This document shows, piece after piece, positions 56,776 through 62,846 of a stretch of DNA of 62,846 nt; positions within the stretch are counted from its first letter, which is position 1; each line of letters starts with the position of its first letter. This DNA comes from Pseudomonadota bacterium (GTDB lineage: Bacteria; Pseudomonadota; Gammaproteobacteria; Burkholderiales; Thiobacillaceae): the NCBI GenBank assembly GCA_021826065.1, contig JAKADY010000012.1, positions 1 to 62,846 on the forward strand, written 5' to 3'. Under the pieces are notes generated by a model. The model was not told where the DNA came from, made no database searches, and saw only the letters and a list, made by a program, of their open reading frames with translations. Made by a program: the position numbers and the translations under genes.

Positions 56776-58029
56776 ATGCCAACCCCGCTCTCCCTGCTCG
56801 CCGCCGCGCCGCATCGCACCCTGTTCCTGCCCGGGGCGGTGCAGACCGTGCTCGCCGTCGCCTTCTGGCTCGCCGCCCTGCTGGCCCAAGCGGGGTTGCT
56901 CCCGCTGCCAGAGCCCCGGCTGCCGGCCGCCGCCCTGCATCTGTGGGTCATGCCTTACGGCCTGTTCCCCTTTTTCGTCTTCGGCTTTCTCTTCACCGCC
57001 GTGCCCAACTGGCTGGAGACCGCGCCCCCGGCCAAGGCCGCCTACGTCCTCGTGGCGGTCTTCCTCGCCAGCGGCGTCGCCCTCGCCTATGTCGCCGCCT
57101 TCTGGCCGGTGCTGGCCCTGCCCGCCTGGGGCCTGCAGACCGCCGGCTGGTTTGCCGCGCTCTGGGCGCTGGGGCGGCTGCTCACGGCGCCGCGACGTAC
57201 GGCCGCGCCCCCCGCTTCGACCCTGACCGTACTCCCCGCCCTGGACCGGCGGCACGCCCGTGTGGCCTGGCTGGCCTGCGCGCTGGGTGCGCTAGGCAAC
57301 CTGCTCTTCGCCCTCTGGCTCGCCAACGACACGGGCCCAGCGTTGCGCTGGGCCCAGGCCCTCGGCATCTGGGGCTTCCTCACCCCCCTCTTCCTCGCCG
57401 TCTGCCACCGCATGCTGCCCTGGTTCACCAGCCGCATCGTCGGCGGCTATGCCCCCTACCGCCCCACCTGGGCACTCGGGACCTTGGTAGGGCTGGCCTG
57501 GCTGCACGCAATACTGGAGGGGCTGGGGCTGCCGCAATGGACCTGGGTCGCCGACCTACCGCTCGCCGCGGTCACCGCCTGGCTGGCCTGGCGCTGGCAT
57601 CACCCCCATGTGTGGCGAGTGCGGCTGCTGGCCATGCTGCACCTGGCCCTGCCCTGGGCGGCGCTCGCCTTCACCCTCTACGCCATCGACAGCCTGATGT
57701 CGTGGTCGGGCGCGGGCTCGGGCCTCGGCCTCGCCCCATTGCACGCCCTGGGGATCGGTTTTTTCGGCGGCATGTTGCTCGCCATGGCCGCGCGCGTGAG
57801 CCTCGGCCACTCAGGACGCAAACTGGAGGCCGATCGGCTGACCTGGGGTCTGTTCTGGCTCGTGCAGGTCGCCGCCCTCGCACGCATCCTTCCCGAATTG
57901 TTGGCGGTAGCACAACCGCTGCCCTGGCAGATCCTATCCGCGACGTTGTGGCTGGCCGCCTTCCTGCCCTGGGCCTGGCGCCATGCGCCGTTCTACTGGC
58001 GACCGCGGGTGGATGGCAAGCCAGGATGA
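56776..58029 (+). CDS. nnrS: NnrS family heme-copper membrane protein (nitric oxide stress)
   Basis: Product of 417 residues with twelve membrane helices. NnrS signatures: APHRTLFLPGAVQTVLAVAF, a PFFVFGFLFTAVPNWLE loop, FLAVCHRMLPWFTSRIVGGY and ALGIGFFGGMLLAMAARVSL followed by GHSGR. NnrS protects denitrifiers against nitric oxide. The ATG at 56776 agrees with the family N-terminus. It is 60 bp from narL but has its own FNR/DNR-like box. Confidence 0.95.
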   Translation: MPTPLSLLAAAPHRTLFLPGAVQTVLAVAFWLAALLAQAGLLPLPEPRLPAAALHLWVMPYGLFPFFVFGFLFTAVPNWLETAPPAKAAYVLVAVFLASGVALAYVAAFWPVLALPAWGLQTAGWFAALWALGRLLTAPRRTAAPPASTLTVLPALDRRHARVAWLACALGALGNLLFALWLANDTGPALRWAQALGIWGFLTPLFLAVCHRMLPWFTSRIVGGYAPYRPTWALGTLVGLAWLHAILEGLGLPQWTWVADLPLAAVTAWLAWRWHHPHVWRVRLLAMLHLALPWAALAFTLYAIDSLMSWSGAGSGLGLAPLHALGIGFFGGMLLAMAARVSLGHSGRKLEADRLTWGLFWLVQVAALARILPELLAVAQPLPWQILSATLWLAAFLPWAWRHAPFYWRPRVDGKPG

Positions 58030-58065
58030 TTGCGCTTCAAGACGGGCGATCGACCGCCCGATTGC

Positions 58066-58296
58066 TCAGGTGTTTCCCCCGCATTCATAAACCCCGGCGC
58101 GGGCCCTTTCCAGCTCCTGCGCATAGTCGTAATGGCGCGTGCGGGCCTGCACGGCGCAGGCGGCAGCGCTCATGTGCCCCTGCTCTTCGAGCAGGGCGCG
58201 AATCACGGCATTGGCATCGGCGAGCGGTGGCACCATCAAGGCCTTGAGCTGGTCGTAGACGTCGCTATCCAGCTGGATGGTTATACGTTCGTTCAT
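58066..58296 (-). CDS. Ribbon-helix-helix-like small protein
   Basis: Product of 76 residues. The first 40 residues (ERITIQLDSDVYDQLKALMV, then DANAVIRALLEEQ) fit a ribbon-helix-helix DNA-binding fold of the CopG/antitoxin type. The tail is Ala-rich with two cysteines. AAGGAGGAAG lies directly before the ATG at 58296. No toxin gene is beside it, so an orphan regulator or antitoxin remnant are both possible. Its stop is 36 bp from the nnrS stop. Confidence 0.65.
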   Translation of the reverse strand: MNERITIQLDSDVYDQLKALMVPPLADANAVIRALLEEQGHMSAAACAVQARTRHYDYAQELERARAGVYECGGNT

Positions 58297-58343
58297 GTCT
58301 TCCTCCTTCCTCATTGCGCCGAGGTATTTTTTTTAGCGTGAAA

Positions 58344-58456
58344 GTCGCGCAGCGGCTCACGACGCTCCCCTCTCCCGCAGGCGGGAGAGGGGCTGGGGGT
58401 GAGGGAAACGGACATGACTTTCATATTTTGGGGCGTCTTCTCAAAGTCATGTCCGT
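58344..58456 (+). repeat. Three-hairpin interspersed element, copy 2
   Basis: Hairpin I GTCGC-gca-GCGGC (58344-58356); hairpin II CCCCTCTCCCGC/GCGGGAGAGGGG (58367-58392); linker CTGGGGGTGAGGGAA; hairpin III ACGGACATGACTTT (58408-58421) pairing with 58443-58456. Against copy 1, one base pair in stem II changes from C-G to T-A and one in stem III from G-C to A-T, on both arms. It fills the gap between the ribbon-helix-helix gene and the MOSC gene. Confidence 0.85.
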
Positions 58457-58522
58457 TAGCACGTACCCTAGCGGTCGTCATCGAGCGGTGATCCCGAGCG
58501 GACACGGGCGCTGGCGCGAGGG

Positions 58523-59194
58523 TCATCCAGCGGTATCCAGCAGCCTGCGTGCGGCGCGCTGGCGCCAGCCGTCAGCCAGCACCCCTAACCGCAAGAGATC
58601 GGCCAGGGCCGCGGCATCTTTGTGCGGGCCAAACAACACTTCGAAGACGCGGGCTACGCTCCAGCGAGGATGGGGACGCTCGACCAGGCTGAGTCGGTCA
58701 CCGGCTGCTGCCTCGCCCTCTTCGAGCACCCGGTAGTACCAGCCCGTACGTCCCGTGTCGCGCACACGCTCGACCATGTCAGGCAGAGCGAAGCGCAGGT
58801 CGAGACGGCGGCACGGTTGTCGGCCCTGTGAGACCTCCAACAGCGCCTTGCCCAGACGCCAGCGGTCGCCCACGCAGACGTCTGCCTCGGTGAACCCGCG
58901 GCTGGAGATGTTCTCGCCGAAAGCGCCATTTTGGAAAAGTGCGGCGTGGCCGGGCAGCTCCGCAGCCCAGCGATCGTAGTGATCCGCTGGGTAGTGGTGC
59001 AGGGCCTTGTCAGGCCCGCCATGATGGGCGCGGTCGCCCTGCGCATCGCCGCTCAGACCCAGGCGGGTGATGCGCACCGAACCGTCGACGGGCCGCTTGT
59101 CGATCGCACTCAACAGACCAGACCCGCCCAGTGGCCGCAGTTGGCCGATGTTCAGGGCAAGGCACTCGATCACGACCGGCGCCTGTTGCCGCAC
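58523..59194 (-). CDS. MOSC-domain protein (YiiM-like)
   Basis: Product of 223 residues from a GTG at 59194 with AAGGAGG upstream. The MOSC core reads GLSGDAQGDRAHHGGPDKAL, then HHYPADHYDRW, FGENISSRGFTEADVCVGD and VSQGRQPCRRLDLRF with the conserved cysteine. YiiM/YcbX-type proteins use molybdenum cofactor to reduce N-hydroxylated compounds or carry sulfur. It follows the FmdE-like gene after 10 bp. Confidence 0.9.
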   Translation of the reverse strand: MRQQAPVVIECLALNIGQLRPLGGSGLLSAIDKRPVDGSVRITRLGLSGDAQGDRAHHGGPDKALHHYPADHYDRWAAELPGHAALFQNGAFGENISSRGFTEADVCVGDRWRLGKALLEVSQGRQPCRRLDLRFALPDMVERVRDTGRTGWYYRVLEEGEAAAGDRLSLVERPHPRWSVARVFEVLFGPHKDAAALADLLRLGVLADGWRQRAARRLLDTAG

Positions 59195-59204
59195 TGGGTC
59201 CTCC

Positions 59205-59816
59205 TTACTCGCCCCGCCACAGCGTCAAAATGGCGGGGTCATCGGCATGCTCGAGCAGGATGGACTGCACGCGCGCCTGCCACAGCTGTGCGAAGCGGGC
59301 GCGCTCCTCGGGCGTGGCCGTGCCTGCCAGGACCCGTGGCATCAACTCGGCCTGCGCGGGCGCGGCCGGTACCCGTTCGGGATGGTAGTCGAGCAATACC
59401 GCAGCGCCGCTGTCGAGCCGCGTCAACCTGACCTCGGCCGGCAGCGCCAGCCCATAGCGCAAGAGGCCACGGCGGCTGTAACGGCCGCCAAGTCCGGCGA
59501 AACCGCCCTCGCCCGCCGCCCCGGTGATCATGCCCAACACGGCACCGACCACACCCGTGGTCCCGCTGTCCTGGGCCGCGCGCAGCTCCACGCGCACCCC
59601 TCCCCTGACGGGCAGGGTCTCGGGATAGAGTGCGGCGAGGCCATGCCGGGCCATGAGCCAGGCGCCGGCCACGGTCGGGCAGGAGTGCCCCGCCAGACGC
59701 ACCACATCGACGTAGTGGAAGTCGAGCTGGCCGCCCGCCGCCGCCCCGAGCAGCTCCGCCAAGGGATCGTAGAGCGTGATGGCGGGGACCTGATCAAAGA
59801 ACTCCGGATGCCGCAT
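59205..59816 (-). CDS. FmdE-family-like protein
   Basis: Product of 203 residues. VVRLAGHSCPTVAGAWLMAR resembles the FmdE motif GHxCPxxxxG around the conserved His and Cys, followed by YPETLPVRGGVRVEL and SGTTGVVGAVLGMITGA. FmdE proteins occur in archaeal formylmethanofuran dehydrogenase operons and, in bacteria, near molybdenum enzymes. Its position next to a MOSC gene supports a molybdopterin or redox role by inference only. Confidence 0.65.
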   Translation of the reverse strand: MRHPEFFDQVPAITLYDPLAELLGAAAGGQLDFHYVDVVRLAGHSCPTVAGAWLMARHGLAALYPETLPVRGGVRVELRAAQDSGTTGVVGAVLGMITGAAGEGGFAGLGGRYSRRGLLRYGLALPAEVRLTRLDSGAAVLLDYHPERVPAAPAQAELMPRVLAGTATPEERARFAQLWQARVQSILLEHADDPAILTLWRGE

Positions 59817-59834
59817 GCATACCTCCGGTGAGCC

Positions 59835-60506
59835 TCATGGACGCAAGCTGACCAGACGCAGGTGTCGGCGCACCCCGGCGAACGTCTCCGGGCCTGGCAC
59901 GGCCTCGCCCAGTGTCCGGGCGCAGCCGTGGGGCCGACACACCTGCACAACCAGGCGATCCTCACCCAGTTGGGCCAGCTCCGATCCCAGTTCGATCATG
60001 TCCTGCTCCGCCAGCAGATGCGGATGCCAGGTGCAACGCAGCTCATAGGCCACGCCCGCCGTCTGAAGCAGACGTAGGCTGGTGAATGCGGCCTCGGCGC
60101 TGTCGGGCACACCGGTCAGTTGCGCATAGGCACGTGCTGGCGCCTTGACGTCCAGCCCCACCCAGTCCACGAGCGGCAGGAGACGCTCGATTCGCCGGGG
60201 ATAGATGCCGGCGGTATGCAGACCCACGCGATAGCCGAGCGCGCGTACCGCCCGCACGGCGTCGGGCAGGTCGGCCTGCAGGACAGGCTCGCCACCGCTA
60301 AAGACCACGGCATCCAACAGCCCCCGGCGCCGCTCGAGGAAGGCGAGGACGTCCTGCCAGCGATACGCTGACGGTATGCCAGCCGGCTGCAGATGCGGAT
60401 TCTGGCAATACCGGCAACGCCAGGGACAGCCCTGGCAGAAGACCACGGCAGCAAGCTGCCCCGGCCAGTCCACCGTGCTGAAGGGAATGAGGCCGCCGAT
60501 GCGCAT
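59835..60506 (-). CDS. nrdG: Anaerobic ribonucleotide reductase activating protein NrdG
   Basis: Product of 223 residues. Radical SAM motif CPWRCRYC in AAVVFCQGCPWRCRYCQNPH, then VVFSGGEPVLQADL and VGLDVKAP. It makes the glycyl radical in the class III reductase. The radical target sits in the small gene just upstream (60511-60702), whose stop is 4 bp before the nrdG start, so they are translated together. Confidence 0.95.
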   Translation of the reverse strand: MRIGGLIPFSTVDWPGQLAAVVFCQGCPWRCRYCQNPHLQPAGIPSAYRWQDVLAFLERRRGLLDAVVFSGGEPVLQADLPDAVRAVRALGYRVGLHTAGIYPRRIERLLPLVDWVGLDVKAPARAYAQLTGVPDSAEAAFTSLRLLQTAGVAYELRCTWHPHLLAEQDMIELGSELAQLGEDRLVVQVCRPHGCARTLGEAVPGPETFAGVRRHLRLVSLRP

Positions 60507-60510
60507 GCGT

Positions 60511-60702
60511 TCAGGCGTCAGAACGGACGCGTGTAGAGGCGTCGAATGCGCGGGATTCGGTAAAGAAACGCCGCTCGGCGTGTTCGCCCTGCTTGCCGAG
60601 GTTGAAGCTGGCCACCGGGCGGTGGTAGCCCATCACCCGTGTCCACACCTCGCAAGGCTGGCGTTCTTCATCCTTGAGTTCGATATCGAGCAGAGTATCC
60701 AT
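60511..60702 (-). CDS. Stand-alone glycyl-radical peptide of class III ribonucleotide reductase
   Basis: Product of 63 residues. CEVWTRVMGYHRPVASFNLG followed by KQGEHAERRF lines up with the C-terminus of classical NrdD (for example E. coli RRVCGYLG...FNAGKQEE), with Gly25 as the likely radical site. It has its own ribosome-binding site CAGGAGG 6 nt before the ATG at 60702, 36 bp downstream of nrdD, so it is not a frameshifted remnant. Cys17 may complete a metal site with NrdD. Confidence 0.85.
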   Translation of the reverse strand: MDTLLDIELKDEERQPCEVWTRVMGYHRPVASFNLGKQGEHAERRFFTESRAFDASTRVRSDA

Positions 60703-60738
60703 GGCATCCTCCTGGAGAGTAGGGTCGCTGGAGCCGTC

Positions 60739-62766
60739 TCAGGCCGCCAGCCGCTGCCGCTTGCGGGCAACGAGCTCGGCGTCGCACTTGGGACAAAACT
60801 TGTGCTCACCGGCGAGATAGCCGTGTTTCGGGCATATGGAAAAAGTGGGCGTGACGGTGATGTAGGGTAGCCGGAAGTTTTCCAGGGCACGGCGCACCAG
60901 CCGCTTGCAGGCTTCGCCCGAGGACAGGCGCTCGGCCATGTACAGATGTAGCACGGTGCCGCCCGTGTACTTGCGCTGCAAGGTCTCCTGGCGGGCCAGG
61001 GCCTCGAAGGGGTCGTCGGTGAACCCCACCGGCAGCTGGGTGGAGTTGGTGTAGTAGGGTCGCTCGGGGGTACCCGCCTGCAGGATGTCGGGGAAACGCT
61101 TGCGATCCTCCTTGGCGAACCGATAGGTGGTGCCCTCGGCAGGGGTGGCCTCCAGGTTGTACAAATGCCCGGTCTCCTCCTGGAAGGCCTGGATGCGCGC
61201 GCGTATGTGGTCGAGCAGGCGGCAGGCGAAGGCATGCCCCCAGTCGGTGGTGATGTCGTGCGCATCCTTGGTGAAGTTGCGGATCATCTCGTTGACCCCG
61301 TTGACCCCCAGGGTAGAGAAGTGGTTGCGCAGGGTGCCGAGATAGCGTCTGGTGTAGGGGAACAGTCCCTGGTCGATGAGGCCCTGGATGAGCTTGCGCT
61401 TGATCTCCAGGCTCTGCTTGCCCATCTCCAGCAGCGCGTCCAGCCGCCGGTACAGACCGACCTCGTCACCGGCATGGAGGTAGCCCAGGCGGGCACAGTT
61501 GATCGTCACCACACCGACGGAGCCGGTCTGCTCGGCGCTGCCGAAAAGCCCATTGCCGCGCTTGAGCAGCTCGCGCAGGTCGAGTTGCAGCCGGCAGCAC
61601 ATCGAGCGCACCATGTGCGGCTCGAGGTCGGAGTTGACGAAGTTCTGGAAGTAGGGCAGGCCGTACTTGGCGGTCATGGCGAACAGCCTGTCGGCGTTTT
61701 CGCTCTCCCAGGGGAAGTCGCGGGTGATGTTGTAGGTCGGGATGGGAAAGGTGAACACCCGCCCCTTGGCGTCGCCTGCCGTCATCACCTCGATATAGGC
61801 GCGGTTGATCAGGTCCATCTCGGCCTGCAGCTCCCCATAGGTGAAGGGCATCTCCTTCCCGGCGATGACCGGGACCTGGTCTCGGAGGTCCGGCGGACAG
61901 GTCCAGTCGAAGGTGAGATTGGTAAAGGGGGTCTGCGTGCCCCAGCGCGAGGGCACATTGAGGTTGTAGATCAACTCCTGGATGGCCTGACGCACCTCGG
62001 CATAAGTGAGGCGGTCCTTGCGCACGAAGGGGGCGAGATAGGTGTCGAAAGAGGAAAAGGCCTGGGCGCCAGCCCATTCGTTCTGCAACGTGCCCAGGAA
62101 GTTGACGATCTGCCCGACGGCGCTGGACAGATGCTTGGGGGGCGCGGCCTCCACCTTGCCCGGCACGCCATTGAGCCCCTCAGCGAGCAGGGAGCGCAAC
62201 GACCAGCCCGCGCAATAGCCAGAGAGCATGTCCAAATCGTGGATGTGCAGGTCGGCCGCGCGGTGCGCCGCGCCGATCTCGGGCGGATAGACGTGGTTGA
62301 GCCAGTAATTGGCCACCACCTTGCCGGAGACGTTGAGGATGAGGCCGCCGAGCGAATAGCCCTGGTTGGCATTGGCGTTGACCCGCCAGTCGCTGCGGGA
62401 CAGATACTCGTTGATGGAGGCCTCCACATCGACCAGCGTCTTGCGGTCGGCGCGCAGCCGTGCATGCGCCTCCCTATAGGCGATGTAGGCGCGGGCGGTG
62501 CGCCAGTAGCCGGCGGCAATCAGCTGTTGCTCGACCACGTCCTGGATCTGCTCGATGTGTGGCGCGATCCCACGGAAGCGATGAGCAAGCAAGCGCACGA
62601 CCTGCGCGGTGATTCGGCCGGCCTCCTCATCGTCATACTCGCCGCTGGCCTCGCCGGCACGGCGGATGGCGGAGCGGATCTTGTGCGCATCGAAAGACAC
62701 CTGCCGGCCATCGCGCTTGATGACTCGGCTGGGGCAGGAAAGGGGGGGCACAGCGGCAGACGTCAT
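60739..62766 (-). CDS. nrdD: Anaerobic ribonucleoside-triphosphate reductase NrdD without C-terminal glycyl-radical segment
   Basis: Product of 675 residues. An ATP-cone starts it (SRVIKRDGRQVSFDAHKIRS). The active cysteine is in VVTINCARLGYL. The C-terminal zinc region reads CPKHGYLAGEHKFCPKCDAE and the protein ends 14 residues on, at RLAA, with no RVxGY motif. That motif is in the separate 63-residue gene. GGAG precedes the ATG at 62766. Two NrdR-like boxes lie upstream. Confidence 0.95.
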   Translation of the reverse strand: MTSAAVPPLSCPSRVIKRDGRQVSFDAHKIRSAIRRAGEASGEYDDEEAGRITAQVVRLLAHRFRGIAPHIEQIQDVVEQQLIAAGYWRTARAYIAYREAHARLRADRKTLVDVEASINEYLSRSDWRVNANANQGYSLGGLILNVSGKVVANYWLNHVYPPEIGAAHRAADLHIHDLDMLSGYCAGWSLRSLLAEGLNGVPGKVEAAPPKHLSSAVGQIVNFLGTLQNEWAGAQAFSSFDTYLAPFVRKDRLTYAEVRQAIQELIYNLNVPSRWGTQTPFTNLTFDWTCPPDLRDQVPVIAGKEMPFTYGELQAEMDLINRAYIEVMTAGDAKGRVFTFPIPTYNITRDFPWESENADRLFAMTAKYGLPYFQNFVNSDLEPHMVRSMCCRLQLDLRELLKRGNGLFGSAEQTGSVGVVTINCARLGYLHAGDEVGLYRRLDALLEMGKQSLEIKRKLIQGLIDQGLFPYTRRYLGTLRNHFSTLGVNGVNEMIRNFTKDAHDITTDWGHAFACRLLDHIRARIQAFQEETGHLYNLEATPAEGTTYRFAKEDRKRFPDILQAGTPERPYYTNSTQLPVGFTDDPFEALARQETLQRKYTGGTVLHLYMAERLSSGEACKRLVRRALENFRLPYITVTPTFSICPKHGYLAGEHKFCPKCDAELVARKRQRLAA

Positions 62767-62798
62767 CCTGGGGCCTCCGGTCAGGTGGCGAGCGGTTA

Positions 62799-62845
62799 AC
62801 ACTATATATAGTTTTTTTCTGTCGATGGTTAAGCATATCTAGTGG
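62799..62845 (-). promoter_or_regulatory. Tandem NrdR boxes upstream of nrdD
   Basis: ACACTATATATAGTTT at 62799-62814 matches the NrdR-box consensus acaCwAtATaTwGtgt at 15 of 16 positions. A weaker box, TAAGCATATCTAGTGG, starts 31 bp on (62830-62845) and keeps the ATAT-TAGTG core. Boxes about 31-32 bp apart are the usual NrdR arrangement. It should repress nrdD when deoxynucleotides are high. Confidence 0.85.
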
Positions 62846-62846
62846 C

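Noticed and set aside
60511-60738. A frameshift or premature stop splitting one nrdD gene
   Set aside because: The small gene has its own ATG with a strong CAGGAGG site and a distinct N-terminus; NrdD ends in a plausible basic tail, so a real split is preferred.
1-62846. tRNA or rRNA genes
   Set aside because: I looked through the intergenic gaps for T-loop patterns and found no cloverleaf or ribosomal sequence; a covariance search would be decisive.

Overview
The window is GC-rich, densely coded DNA from a facultatively anaerobic, nitrate-respiring betaproteobacterium. A Thiobacillus-like or Rhodocyclales-like chemolithotroph is my inference: it rests on an Isp-type [NiFe] hydrogenase next to narK1-narK2-GHJI/narXL, nnrS, the oxygen-independent ubiquinone genes ubiTUV and a class III ribonucleotide reductase, and on intergenic repeats of a type common in proteobacteria. 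I see no rRNA, tRNA, CRISPR array or intact insertion sequence.

Region 1 (1-17352, minus strand apart from a clipped methyltransferase at 1-204). Eighteen co-directional genes run almost without a break: hydrogenase maturation (hyaD, hupH), hydrogenase (hynS, isp1, isp2, an unrecognised gene, hynL), a nine-subunit V/A-type ATP synthase (G-C-I-K-F-E-A-B-D), a fatty-acid-desaturase-like protein and an exported GlcG/HbpS-like protein. hypC diverges at 17475. H2 oxidation into the quinone pool next to a second, rotary, ion-translocating ATPase suggests an energy-conservation module.

Region 2 (17475-36027). Housekeeping and signalling genes: an HD-GYP-like protein that has lost its HD dyad, tcdA, a lipoprotein, a thioredoxin/TPR protein, DUF3025, two GGDEF-EAL proteins and one GGDEF protein, a SpoIIAA-like protein, a DMT exporter, rmuC, xseA, miaA, an S24-like protein, mutL and a hemerythrin. 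Several gene boundaries here are built from 7-bp tandem repeats.

Region 3 (35512-58029). The denitrification and anaerobiosis block. A hemerythrin-DUF2249-membrane protein operon reads rightward from an FNR/DNR-like box. On the minus strand narK1-narK2-narG-narH-narJ-narI is followed by a cysteine-free DsrC-family gene, an exported helical protein, a second DUF2249 plus membrane-protein pair, a methyltransferase, a YhcC-type radical SAM protein and ubiU-ubiV-ubiT. narX-narL and nnrS diverge from narK1.

Region 4 (58066-62846). A ribbon-helix-helix protein, a MOSC protein and an FmdE-like protein, then the class III ribonucleotide reductase: nrdG, a 63-residue stand-alone glycyl-radical peptide, and nrdD lacking that segment. 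Two NrdR-type boxes 31 bp apart lie upstream of nrdD at the window edge.

The most distinctive non-coding features are a family of three-hairpin interspersed elements whose stems covary or diverge while the architecture is kept (6273-6398, 12631-12745, 58344-58456), heptamer arrays that begin exactly at start or stop codons, and a 239-bp element with 20-bp terminal inverted repeats between V-ATPase subunits I and K.
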